A stretch of DNA of 64,000 nt from JAEUJM01 sp041918615 (lineage in GTDB: Bacteria > Actinomycetota > Acidimicrobiia > Acidimicrobiales > DATDAH01), in the NCBI GenBank assembly GCA_041918615.1, contig JAYRVH010000025.1:62001-126000 (forward strand). The letters run 5' to 3'. The notes beneath the pieces were generated by a model. That model worked only from the letters and a program-made list of their open reading frames with translations. It was not told the origin of the DNA and did no database searches. Numbering within the stretch: position 1 is the stretch's first letter; each line of letters opens with the position of its first letter. The position numbers and the translations under genes are program-made. Of the stretch, positions 8,061 through 16,342 are shown in pieces.

Positions 8061-9335
8061 TCAGACGGCGAAGCGTTCGGCGTAGCAGGCGAGGGCGGCG
8101 CGCCGTTCGACGGGGTCGAGGCCGACCTGGGCGGGGTCGTAGACGACCGTCCCGTGGCGGCCCCGCGGGTGCTCGGCCACGTACGTGTGGAGCGCGGTGG
8201 CGACGTCCGAGGTCCAGGGTTGCCGGGCCACGTCATAGACGCGCTGCGCCATGGCCAGGTCGTCGGCCATGAACTCGTCGAAGCGGACGTCGATCGACTG
8301 CCCGGCCGGCAGCAGGTCGCGGTCGCGGACGCAGGCCCGCAGCAGATGCTCCACCCGGTCGGCCCAGTACGCGCCGATGGCGATCGGGTCCGGGTGGGCG
8401 ACGTTGAGCCGGCTGCTGTAGGCGGCCATGGTGGCCATCGACGTGGTGACGGCCACGGGGTCCCGGTGGGTGACGACCACGGAGGCGTCGGGGAAGGCGG
8501 CCATGAGCGGGCCGAACTGGGCCAGGTGCTGGGGCGACTTGAGGGCCCAGCGGTCGCCGGCCCCCTCGCCGGCCCGCAAGTGGGTGAGCACCTGCAGCAC
8601 GGTGCGGAGGTACCGGTAGCTCTCGGTCTGGTCGGTGGCGTCGAACCAGTCGCGGTAGCGGGGGAGAGGCATGGTGGCCTCGAACAACATGGTCGAGAAG
8701 TCGAGGGCCAGCAGCTGGATCTCCTCGTGGGTGTGACGGGTCGTCATCTCGTGCATGCGCACGAAGTGGGGCATGGCCTCGTTGACGAACCACAGGGCGC
8801 CGTCGGTGCGGGCGAGGCGGGGGTCGGGGTCGGTGGGCGACCCGTCGGCACCGGTCCGTTCGTGGTCGGGCAGCACCGGCTCGAGCGCCTCCCAGTAGGG
8901 CAACGTGCGCAGGTGGGGGTCCGCAGCCAGAAGGTTGTGCAGGTGGGTGGTGCCGGTGCGGGGCAGGCCGGCGATGACGATCGGCGCCTCGACGGGCCGG
9001 TCGAGGATCGCGGGGTGTCGGGCCAGCTCGTGTTGGACGAGCAGGCGGTTCGCCAGGAGCTGGACGAACAGCGTGTGCTGCGCCACGCGCCCCATCGGGC
9101 TCAGCTCCACGTCGTGGGTCATCGCCTTGCACAGGACGGCGAGGGGCTCCTCGAAGCGGGGGTCGCCGAAGTCGTCGAGCCCGGTGGCCGTCGAGGCGGC
9201 GTCCTTCAGGGCGGCCGGCTCGAAGACGATTCCTGACGCGATCGGCTCGACCGACGCCATGATCTCGGCGATGTGGTCGGGGAAGACCGGCTCGGCGAGG
9301 TCGTCGAGCCGGACCGCAGACGGTCGGCCGGTCAC
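8061..9335 (-). CDS. Sulfotransferase-family protein
   Basis: A 424-aa protein with the PAPS 5'-phosphosulfate loop IAGLPRTGTTHLHNLL near residues 119-134. The downstream stretch WALKSPQHLAQFGPLMAAFPDASVVVTHRDPVAV holds the 3'-phosphate-binding Ser and Arg region. Such proteins transfer sulfate from PAPS to hydroxyl groups of small molecules, and mycobacteria have many of this long subtype. The acceptor cannot be told from sequence. It converges with the DUF1214 gene and may be co-transcribed with the MBL-fold gene upstream (34-nt gap). Confidence 0.85.
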   Translation of the reverse strand: MTGRPSAVRLDDLAEPVFPDHIAEIMASVEPIASGIVFEPAALKDAASTATGLDDFGDPRFEEPLAVLCKAMTHDVELSPMGRVAQHTLFVQLLANRLLVQHELARHPAILDRPVEAPIVIAGLPRTGTTHLHNLLAADPHLRTLPYWEALEPVLPDHERTGADGSPTDPDPRLARTDGALWFVNEAMPHFVRMHEMTTRHTHEEIQLLALDFSTMLFEATMPLPRYRDWFDATDQTESYRYLRTVLQVLTHLRAGEGAGDRWALKSPQHLAQFGPLMAAFPDASVVVTHRDPVAVTTSMATMAAYSSRLNVAHPDPIAIGAYWADRVEHLLRACVRDRDLLPAGQSIDVRFDEFMADDLAMAQRVYDVARQPWTSDVATALHTYVAEHPRGRHGTVVYDPAQVGLDPVERRAALACYAERFAV

Positions 9336-9369
9336 GAGGGGGAGGATCGGTGGCGGGGTGGGCAGATGC

Positions 9370-10191
9370 TCACACGTCGAACGTGTCGAGGTCGTTGGCG
9401 AGGGCCACGTCGCCGCTGAACACCGCCTTGGCCTCGTCGATCCACTCGTGCTCGGTGCCCGGCACCACGCCCGGGACGGGGTGGGTCATCACCAGGGTCT
9501 TCACGCCGCCTCGCCGTGCGGTGTCGGCCGCCTGTTCGATCGACGAGTGGTAGTCGAGCACGTCCTGGAGGCGGGGCGCGGGTATGGCCCGCACCATCGA
9601 CTCGCGCACGACGGTCTGCACGTAGAGGTCGGCCCCGGCGCACAGGCGGTCGAGGCCCTCGCAGGGGATGCCGTCGCCGCCGATGACGACGGCCTTGCCG
9701 TCGGCCTCGACCCGGTAGCCCACGGTGGGACGCACCGGCGAGTGGTCGGTGGGGGCGGCGACGATGCGCACCCCGCCCTCGTCGCTCACGACCTCGTCGG
9801 TCACCTCGGTGACCTCGACCACCGGCTCGTAGGTGAGGGTGTCGTGGTGGTCCATGCGGTAGCCCATGTCCTCGGCGAGCATGGCGAGGGTCTTGTCGAT
9901 CAGGGCCTGGGTGCCGACCGGCCCCACGACGCGCAGCGGTGTCGGGCCGGGGGTCATCACCCACTGCATGGTGATGACGTCGTTCAGGTCGGTGATGTGG
10001 TCGCTGTGGCGGTGGGTGAGGAGCACGGTGTGAAACTGCAGCGGGCCCGTGCCGGCGGCCGCGCACCGCATGAGCACGGCCCGCCCGCAATCGAAGAGCA
10101 GGTCGCGTCCGGCGGCGCGCACGAGGGTGGCAGGGCCCGCTCGCACGGGATCGGGGATGGGTGTGCCGGTTCCGAGCGTCACGACTTGCAT
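9370..10191 (-). CDS. MBL-fold metallohydrolase (RNase Z-like)
   Basis: The metal-binding motif is LLTHRHSDHITDL near residue 70, with a later DHSP and GGDGIP. The start MQVVTLGTGTPIP is typical of RNase Z/arylsulfatase-like metallo-beta-lactamase proteins. I chose the ATG at 10191 because it begins the conserved first strand and leaves the palindromic operator outside the coding region. An upstream in-frame ATG at 10248 would place the operator inside the gene. Product is 273 aa. It is divergent from the TetR gene, so it may be under TetR control. Substrate unknown. Confidence 0.8.
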   Translation of the reverse strand: MQVVTLGTGTPIPDPVRAGPATLVRAAGRDLLFDCGRAVLMRCAAAGTGPLQFHTVLLTHRHSDHITDLNDVITMQWVMTPGPTPLRVVGPVGTQALIDKTLAMLAEDMGYRMDHHDTLTYEPVVEVTEVTDEVVSDEGGVRIVAAPTDHSPVRPTVGYRVEADGKAVVIGGDGIPCEGLDRLCAGADLYVQTVVRESMVRAIPAPRLQDVLDYHSSIEQAADTARRGGVKTLVMTHPVPGVVPGTEHEWIDEAKAVFSGDVALANDLDTFDV

Positions 10192-10233
10192 GGGCGCAGT
10201 CTGCACCAGACGGGGTTGCATCGCCGCCGATCG

Positions 10234-10274
10234 CATGAGATGATTCATCTCATGTTGAGAGGGATCATCTCATG
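10234..10274. promoter_or_regulatory. Tandem TetR-type operators between the MBL and TetR genes
   Basis: A perfect 21-bp dyad at 10234-10254 has half-site CATGAGATGA, a central T, and the exact complement. A second, imperfect 17-bp copy at 10256-10272 is centred on 10264, 20 bp (about two turns) from the first centre. The right half TCATCTCATG (10265-10274) includes the ATG of the TetR gene, which suggests that the regulator blocks its own transcript. Confidence 0.85.
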
Positions 10275-10883
10275 AGCGTCAGAGGCACAGATCTCGGCGC
10301 TTCCGTCGCTCCCGTCGACCTGCGGGCCGAGCAGCGGGCCTCGACCAGGCGACGCATCGTCCAGGCCGTGTCGGCGCTCGTGGCCGAGGAGCACCCCGCG
10401 TCGATCTCGGTTCCCACGGTCGCCGGTCGGGCCGGCGTGGGGGTGGCCACGGTGTACCGCTACTTCCCCACCAAGGAAGCGCTGCTCGACGCCGCAGCCG
10501 GTGGGGCCGTCACGCCGGAGGCGGCGCGTCTGCCGCGTGGTTTCGACGAGGTGGGGGCCGCACTGGCTGCGGCTTGGGGCGAGCTCGCCGACCAGCTGCC
10601 GCTGGTGCGCAACCAGTTCGCCTCGCCCCTCGGCCGCGACCTTCATCGGCGCCGTTGGCAGGCCAAGCACCTCGCCATGACCGAGATCGCGCGTGCCGAC
10701 GGCGTCGACCCCGAGACCGACGCCGGCCGGCGCCTGATCGCCGTGGTCGACGTGCTCACGTCGTCCACCGCCCTGCTGGAACTGCACGACAAGGCGGGCA
10801 CGCCGGTGGACGACGCGTCGGCATGGTGCGCCTGGGCCGTCGAGACGCTCTACCGGGCGACCCTCACCGAGGCGACGCCGTGA
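10272..10883 (+). CDS. TetR-family transcriptional regulator
   Basis: A 203-aa regulator. The N-terminal HTH reads RRRIVQAVSALVAEEHPASI, then VPTVAGRAGVGVATVYRYFPTKEALLDA (residues 48-75), the usual TetR DNA-binding pattern. The C-terminal helical part is the ligand and dimer domain. The start codon lies in the right operator half, which supports autorepression. Its stop overlaps the next GTG as GTGA, so it is coupled to the PEP-utiliser-like gene, the likely regulated target along with the divergent hydrolase. The ligand is unknown. Confidence 0.9.
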   Translation: MSVRGTDLGASVAPVDLRAEQRASTRRRIVQAVSALVAEEHPASISVPTVAGRAGVGVATVYRYFPTKEALLDAAAGGAVTPEAARLPRGFDEVGAALAAAWGELADQLPLVRNQFASPLGRDLHRRRWQAKHLAMTEIARADGVDPETDAGRRLIAVVDVLTSSTALLELHDKAGTPVDDASAWCAWAVETLYRATLTEATP

Positions 10884-12412
10884 CCGCGCCTCGCGAGACC
10901 GGGGCCGATGCGCCGGACCTCACGTGGGACCCGCCCGGCAAGGGCGAGTGGCGGGGCCTGCACGACCACTTCCCCCGCGCGCTCACGCCCGAGTTCCAGG
11001 GCCTGCTGCGCGAGGGCATGACCGAGGGTGAGGCCGACTACTTCGAGCGGTACGGCCTTCCGGCGCGCACCATTCGCCCCGAGTTCGTGCACGGCCGGGT
11101 CTTCATCGCGCCGGAGCCCCTGGTCGGTACCGCCACGAATCGGTTGCCGCCCGCGCCGCTGCTCTGGCTGGTGGTGCGACTGGCCCCTACCTTTCGGCGT
11201 CGGGCGGCCGCGGCCCGACGGGCGATGGCCGAGCGCATCTGGCTGGCCGAGGCCGACCACTGGTACGCCGTCGAGAAGCCGGCATGGCAGGAACGCAACG
11301 CCAGGCTGTCCGCGGTCGACCCCGGGGGCCTGGACGACGGCGACCTGATCGGTCACCTGCGGTCCGTCCGGCAGAACGCCGGTGACGGGTACCGAGCCCA
11401 CTTCCGCCTGCACGGCACCGATCTGGCGCCGACCTCGATCTTCCTCACCCGGGCGGCCGACTGGGGCATCGACGCCGGCGCGGCCGCCGCCCTCCTCGCG
11501 GGGTCGTCGCCCGCTTCGACGGGTGCCGCGCCCTTGCCCGACTGGGCCATGGTCACCGGCTACGACCTCGACGAGCGCACCGCCGGCGAGCTCCCGACCC
11601 GAGCGGTCACCACCGGTCGGTTGGCATCGGCCGAGATCGTCGACACCGTCGAGTCACTGATCCGCTCTCGAGTGCCACGGCCGCACCGGGCCGAGTGGGA
11701 CGTCCGCCTGGCCGACGCCCGTGCCACCTGCGGGGTCCGCGACGACAACGGGGTGCTGACCGCAGCCTGGCCGGTGGGCCTGCTGCGGCGGGCCATGCTC
11801 GAAGTCGGCCGACGCCTCGTGGAACGCGGCCTCCTGCACCACCACGAGCACGCCGTCGAGCTCACCGTGCAGGAGTTGGGGGGCGTGCTGGTGGGCGCGA
11901 CCTCTCCCACCGCGGACGACTCCGAGGCCCGCCTGCAGGAGCGGCGGCGCCTGTCGGCGGTCCCTGCCCCGACGATGCTCGGGCCCGTGGTACCGCTGCC
12001 GCTGTCGGTGCTGCCGCCCGCCATGGCCCTCATGGGCCGGTCCCTGATCACGCTCCGCGAACTGGGCATCACCCCGCCCGGCGATCGCGTCCCGCTCCGT
12101 GGCGTGGGCATCGGCGATCGCCCGGTCACCGGGCGGGCCTGCGTGGCGGTTGATCCCGCCGAGGCCCTCGCTCGCTTCGAGCCGGGTGACATCGTGGTGA
12201 CCGCCGGGACCTCGCCCGCGTGGAACACCGTCCTCGCCCTGGCCGGCGGGGTCGTCACCGAGGAGGGCGGGCCCCTCTCGCATGCTGCGGTGATCGCCCG
12301 CGAGCTGGGCCTGCCCGCCCTGGTGGGTTCGGCCGAGGCGGTCACCCTCATCCCGGATGGCAGCGAGATCGAGCTCGACCCCGTTTCGGGCACGGTCCGC
12401 GTCCTGCAGTAG
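10880..12412 (+). CDS. PEP-utilising-enzyme mobile-domain protein lacking ATP-grasp
   Basis: About 510 aa from a GTG that overlaps the TetR stop. The last 80 residues are a phosphohistidine swivel domain: DIVVTAGTSPAWNTVLAL, then EEGGPLSHAAVIARELGLPALVG, with the phosphoryl-accepting His in the SHAA motif. The preceding roughly 400 residues are helical and resemble the central part of rifampin phosphotransferase and PEP-synthase-like proteins. The N-terminal ATP-grasp domain that would phosphorylate the His is absent. It may work with a separate ATP-binding partner or have lost catalysis. The reading frame is open upstream of the GTG, but that part overlaps tetR. Confidence 0.75.
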   Translation: MTAPRETGADAPDLTWDPPGKGEWRGLHDHFPRALTPEFQGLLREGMTEGEADYFERYGLPARTIRPEFVHGRVFIAPEPLVGTATNRLPPAPLLWLVVRLAPTFRRRAAAARRAMAERIWLAEADHWYAVEKPAWQERNARLSAVDPGGLDDGDLIGHLRSVRQNAGDGYRAHFRLHGTDLAPTSIFLTRAADWGIDAGAAAALLAGSSPASTGAAPLPDWAMVTGYDLDERTAGELPTRAVTTGRLASAEIVDTVESLIRSRVPRPHRAEWDVRLADARATCGVRDDNGVLTAAWPVGLLRRAMLEVGRRLVERGLLHHHEHAVELTVQELGGVLVGATSPTADDSEARLQERRRLSAVPAPTMLGPVVPLPLSVLPPAMALMGRSLITLRELGITPPGDRVPLRGVGIGDRPVTGRACVAVDPAEALARFEPGDIVVTAGTSPAWNTVLALAGGVVTEEGGPLSHAAVIARELGLPALVGSAEAVTLIPDGSEIELDPVSGTVRVLQ

Positions 12413-12498
12413 CGCTCGATCCACTGGTCACGGGTTCGAGCGCGCAACCGCGTGATCGGAGCGACGGCGGACGGCAGCAGAGTCCTAGCGTGGTCTGC

Positions 12499-12780
12499 AT
12501 GCCTGCTACCGAACCGCTCGAGGTCATCGCCGGCGACCACGTGCTGCTGCTCGACGGGCGGGTGCTGGAGCTGTTCCACCCCACGGGCCTCTCCTACCGC
12601 TTCCACGTGAACCACGTCGCCGTTGCCGCCACGCCGGCGCGTGACGGTGGATTGAAGCTGCGGGTCGGGATCGACCCCGGCAACGGTGTCATCGTCCAGG
12701 GAGCGACGGTCGAGGTGCCGACCGGAAAGGTGGCGGCGGTCATGGCATTGTTCGACGAGGCCAAGGTTCGACGGGACTGA
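12499..12780 (+). CDS. Small hypothetical protein
   Basis: A 93-aa product, beta-rich in pattern (EVIAGDHVLLLDGRVLELFHP, YRFHVNHVAV, LKLRVGIDPGNGV) with a final helix (GKVAAVMALFDEAKVRRD), possibly a small PH-like or barrel fold. I do not recognise a family. TAGCGT at 12486-12491 stands 7 nt before the ATG with no Shine-Dalgarno, which suggests a leaderless message. It lies between two unrelated genes in the same direction. Confidence 0.6.
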   Translation: MPATEPLEVIAGDHVLLLDGRVLELFHPTGLSYRFHVNHVAVAATPARDGGLKLRVGIDPGNGVIVQGATVEVPTGKVAAVMALFDEAKVRRD

Positions 12781-12826
12781 CCCGCCGAGCCGGGAGGCGC
12801 CGCTCGGCACCGGTCATACTGGGCCG

Positions 12827-13768
12827 ATGGCGCATCCCCGACGCTTCCGGTTCGGCGTTCAGCTGAACGCCCCCTTCGACGGCTCCACCTGGACCGAGAG
12901 CGTTCGCGAGCTCGAGGCCCTCGGGTACTCGACGCTGTTCGTGCCCGACCATGTGGACTCCGGCCTCGGGCCCCTGACGGCGATGGCTGCCGCGGTGACC
13001 GCCACCACCACGCTGAAGGTCGCCCCGCTGGTGCTCGCCTGCGACTTCCGCCACCCCGCGATGGTCGCCCGTGAGCTGGCCACCATCGACCAGCTGTCGG
13101 GCGGACGCCTCGAGGTGGGGCTGGGCGCCGGCTGGAAGAAGGTCGACTACGAGCAGTCCGGCATCCCCATGGAGCGCCCCGGCGTCCGGGTCGACCGGAT
13201 GATGGAGCACGTGGCGGTGCTGCGGGCGCTCTTCTCGGGCGAGCCCGTTCACGTCTCGGGCGAGCACTACACGATCACGGGCCTGGTCGGCAGCCCCTCT
13301 CCTCACGCCCCCGGTGGCCCCCCGTTCATCATCGCCGGCGGCGCACCACGGGTGCTGCGGTTCGCCGGCGCCAACGCCGACATCGTGGGGGTCAACCCCT
13401 CGATCCACTCCGGCGAGATCGACGCCGACGCCAGCCGTGACGCCATGGCCGACCGTATCGACGAGAAGGTGGCGTGGGTGCGGGAGGGCGCCGGCGACCG
13501 CTTCGACGAGCTCGAGATCAATGCCTGGGTCGCCGTCGCCCAACTGACCGACGACCCCGTGGGGCTCGCCGATCAGATGGCGCCGCTCTTCGGCGCGGCG
13601 CACGGCGCCGACCTGTTGGCATCGCCCGTCACCCTGATCGGCAACGTGGGCAGCCTGGGCGACGAGTTGCGCCGCCGCCGAGAACGATGGGGCTACTCGT
13701 ACACCGTGGTGCCGGGTGATCAGGCCCGTTCGTTCGCCCCGCTGGTGGCGGCGCTCACCGGGGCCTGA
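12827..13768 (+). CDS. LLM-class F420-dependent oxidoreductase
   Basis: A 313-aa luciferase-like TIM-barrel protein. It starts RFRFGVQLNAPFDGSTWTES and has LEALGYSTLFVPDHVD, LSGGRLEVGLGAGWKKVDYEQSGI, and FIIAGGAPRVLRFAGANADIVGVNP. This segment order is that of actinobacterial F420-dependent oxidoreductases (the MSMEG_2516-like group). Such enzymes move hydride between F420H2 and small substrates; the substrate is unknown. The ATG at 12827 has CATACT 6 nt upstream and no ribosome site, again a leaderless pattern. Confidence 0.9.
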   Translation: MAHPRRFRFGVQLNAPFDGSTWTESVRELEALGYSTLFVPDHVDSGLGPLTAMAAAVTATTTLKVAPLVLACDFRHPAMVARELATIDQLSGGRLEVGLGAGWKKVDYEQSGIPMERPGVRVDRMMEHVAVLRALFSGEPVHVSGEHYTITGLVGSPSPHAPGGPPFIIAGGAPRVLRFAGANADIVGVNPSIHSGEIDADASRDAMADRIDEKVAWVREGAGDRFDELEINAWVAVAQLTDDPVGLADQMAPLFGAAHGADLLASPVTLIGNVGSLGDELRRRRERWGYSYTVVPGDQARSFAPLVAALTGA

Positions 13769-13881
13769 GGCCGGGTCGACCTGGCGTCGCAGATCCTTGT
13801 CGTCGTCCCCGTGCGTGGCGAGGGACGGCTCGTGGGTTCGGCGGACCCGCCCTCGGGTGGTGACCCACCGATCCGATTGGC

Positions 13882-15135
13882 TCAGGCGTTGGTCGGTGCA
13901 CGCATGGCGTCGGACTGGGTGAAGAAGAGATAGGCGATGCGGTCGACCATCGCGACGTCGAGCACGCGGTCCATGTCCTCGTAGTCGCTGATCGAGCTGA
14001 CCAGCTCGCAGACCACGGCGGGGAGGTAGGGGCGCAGATCGCCGTCTCCCTTCTCGCGGCTGACCGCCCGGAGATGCTCGGCCGCGCCGGGGGCCAGGGT
14101 GACGCCCGCCGCGCCGCTGACGGCGACGAGGATCCGGTCGAACTGGTCGTCGTCGATCGACGGGATGAGCACCTTGCTGCGGATGCGCCGGAAGAAGGCC
14201 TCGTCCGCGAGCTTCGACGGCTCCAGGTTGGTGGAGAACACGATCTTGGTGAGGCACGGGAGCTCGAACTTCAGCCCGTTGTCCAGGGTGAGGTAGTCGA
14301 TGCCGCGATCGAGGGGGACGATCCACCGGTTCAGGAGCTCCTCGGGCGAGAGCGCCTGGCGGCCGAAGTCGTCGATCACGAGGATCCCGTTGTTGGCCTG
14401 CATCTGCAGCGGTGCGGAGTAGATCCCGCCGTTCACGTCGTAGCTCAGATCGAGCTGGGACGCCCGGAGCTCGCCACCCACGATCACGCTCGGCCGCTTG
14501 CAGAGCACCCATCTCGGGTCGAGGCCCTTCGGCTGAGGATCGGTCGGCTGGTGGATCACCGGGTCGAACACCGTGATGATCTGGCCGTCGACCGCGACGG
14601 CCCGAGGGACGATGACGTGGTCGTGATGGACCCGGATCAGGCGCTCGGCGATCGATGACTTGCCCGTGCCCGGGGGGCCGTACAGGAAGATGGCGCCCTT
14701 GGCCAGGACCGCGGGACCGAGCTCGTCGAGCAGGCGGTCGCTGATGACCAGGTCGGTGAATGCCGCCCGGATCGTGTCGTGGTGGATCTTCGGTTGGCGG
14801 TGCTGTCCCCTGACCACCTGGGCGTAGTCCGCGAGGCTCACGGGCAGCGAACCTGCGTACCGGCAGAGCTTCATCCGGTCGATGGCGTGCGCCCGGCCGT
14901 GGTCCGTGAGACCGAGCATCAGGTTGCGGCCTTCGAGGCCACCGACCTCAACCATGCGCTCGCGGCGCATGACCTCGACCACCGACTCCATGAGAAACGG
15001 CGTGACGGCGAGCGCCGTCGCCAGTTGCAGCGTCGACGTGTGCCCGTCGAGCAGGGCGCGGCGCAACACGATGTCGAGGATCATCGACTCGGGCACGCCG
15101 AGCGCGGCGACCTCCTTGGGCGGCTGGAAGTCCAT
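13882..15135 (-). CDS. AAA+ ATPase with N-terminal winged-helix-like region
   Basis: From the ATG at 15135 the product is 417 aa. Residues 10-90 look like a winged-helix module (ILDIVLRRALLDGHTSTLQLATAL, then VVEVMRRERMVEVGG, LTDHGRAHA). Walker A is GPPGTGKSS (153-161), Walker B ILVIDD (251-256), and an arginine pair is in EAFFRRIRSK. The ATPase family is recognisable but its job is not. The frame stays open upstream through 15429 into the HepT gene, so an earlier GTG start is possible; the 293-nt gap up to 15428 shows no other gene. It reads away from the toxin-antitoxin pair on the same strand. Confidence 0.7.
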   Translation of the reverse strand: MDFQPPKEVAALGVPESMILDIVLRRALLDGHTSTLQLATALAVTPFLMESVVEVMRRERMVEVGGLEGRNLMLGLTDHGRAHAIDRMKLCRYAGSLPVSLADYAQVVRGQHRQPKIHHDTIRAAFTDLVISDRLLDELGPAVLAKGAIFLYGPPGTGKSSIAERLIRVHHDHVIVPRAVAVDGQIITVFDPVIHQPTDPQPKGLDPRWVLCKRPSVIVGGELRASQLDLSYDVNGGIYSAPLQMQANNGILVIDDFGRQALSPEELLNRWIVPLDRGIDYLTLDNGLKFELPCLTKIVFSTNLEPSKLADEAFFRRIRSKVLIPSIDDDQFDRILVAVSGAAGVTLAPGAAEHLRAVSREKGDGDLRPYLPAVVCELVSSISDYEDMDRVLDVAMVDRIAYLFFTQSDAMRAPTNA

Positions 15136-15428
15136 CACCTCTGCCGCCGCCCGCTCCGCAACCGCTTGACGGTTGCCTTCCCGCGATGCGGATCTGCTGT
15201 TCGGCTCGGGCTTCGGTGCGACATCTCGCAAGTCCCTTCGACCGGTTGGCGTGCCGGGTGAAGCGAGCGAGCGGATTCGGGTCGTCCGACCTACGTCACG
15301 CCACCTTCGCGAGGGCGGGCAGGTGCTCTCGTGCTCGTCGGCCCCCTTCCTCAACCAGCGCTTGAGATCGCAGATGGGCCGGGAAGGGATTTCGCCGATT
15401 CGGGAACGCCCCCGAGTGACGCAGTCCA

Positions 15429-15776
15429 TCAATCCTCGCCGTCCACAACGCCCCTCAGCGCCGCGGCCAGTGCCGGGATGTCGACCTCGAGCACATTCCA
15501 GAGTGTGTCGTGATCGATGGCGTGATAGCGGTGATGCAGGACGATGCGCATGCCGATGATGTCCTCCCACGGCACGCCCGGGACAGAGGCCTTCAACTCG
15601 TCGCTGATCTTGCCCGCCGTTTCGGTGATCTGGCCGGTGATCGCTTCGCCTGCGCGACGCAGCAGGACATCGCCGTCGAACGCGTCGCGGCCGCGTCGCA
15701 CGAGCTCCGCAGCATCGTCGGCCGCCGACAGCAAGTCGCCGATGACCGCTTCCTCGGAACGCCGGGCGGCATTCAC
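15429..15776 (-). CDS. HepT-like (DUF86) HEPN-domain toxin
   Basis: A 115-aa all-helical protein with the DUF86 layout. It contains DDAAELVRRGRDAFDGDVLLRRAGEAI, VPWEDIIGMRIVLHHRYHAIDHDTLW, and a final helix. The R-x(4-6)-H active-site signature of HEPN ribonucleases fits MRIVLHHRYH. In HepT/MntA pairs the HEPN protein is an RNase toxin that the MNT partner neutralises by adding AMP to a tyrosine next to the motif; RYH supplies one here. The GTG start overlaps the stop of the MNT gene as GTGA. Confidence 0.85.
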   Translation of the reverse strand: MNAARRSEEAVIGDLLSAADDAAELVRRGRDAFDGDVLLRRAGEAITGQITETAGKISDELKASVPGVPWEDIIGMRIVLHHRYHAIDHDTLWNVLEVDIPALAAALRGVVDGED

Positions 15777-16258
15777 AGCGGTACGAGTTCAGCCAGGATC
15801 GGGTCATTGTCGGTGAGGCCCCCGGCGGAGATCACATCGACGGGAACCTCTAGGGCCTCGCCGAGCTCGCGGAGAAGGGCGGCGTGATCGACGAGGGACC
15901 GGCCCGACTCGAAGCGGACGAGCAGATCGAGGTCCGAGCCGGGCCGATCCTCACCCCGAGCCACCGAACCAAAGACGCCCAGGACCTCGGCACCGTGGCG
16001 CCGAGCCAGTCGCAGGATCTCGGCCCGATGCTCGTTTCTCACGGCACTGGGCCGCCTGGCGGGGGAAACACCTGGTGAGATCCTCAGCGAGACCCCCACC
16101 ACCCCGAGCAGGCGCTCCAGGGTCGACACGCCCGGCTCCTTGCGGCCGGACTCATAGGCCGAGATCGTCGACTGGGTCGTGCCCGCTCGCTCCGCCAACT
16201 CAGCCTGGCTGAGACCCGCCGCGGTCCTTGCCTTTCGCAGTTCGGCACCCACATCCAT
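15773..16258 (-). CDS. HTH-MNT fusion antitoxin (nucleotidyltransferase)
   Basis: A 161-aa two-domain protein. Residues 4-65 are an XRE-type HTH (ELRKARTAAGLSQAELAERAG, TTQSTISAYESGRKEP). Residues 80-161 are a minimal nucleotidyltransferase with GSVARGEDRPGSDLDLLV, the intact GS-x(10)-DxD metal site. MntA proteins AMPylate the HepT toxin, and the fused HTH probably lets the antitoxin also repress its own operon. First gene of the pair and overlapping the HepT gene. The DxD site is intact, so it is probably active. Confidence 0.85.
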   Translation of the reverse strand: MDVGAELRKARTAAGLSQAELAERAGTTQSTISAYESGRKEPGVSTLERLLGVVGVSLRISPGVSPARRPSAVRNEHRAEILRLARRHGAEVLGVFGSVARGEDRPGSDLDLLVRFESGRSLVDHAALLRELGEALEVPVDVISAGGLTDNDPILAELVPL

Positions 16259-16342
16259 ACCGACAGGCTATATCCGATCGACTATGGCCGCTCAGCCGTC
16301 GCACCTCTCCGCCCGGCGCTTCACCCCAGGACGGTCGATGCT

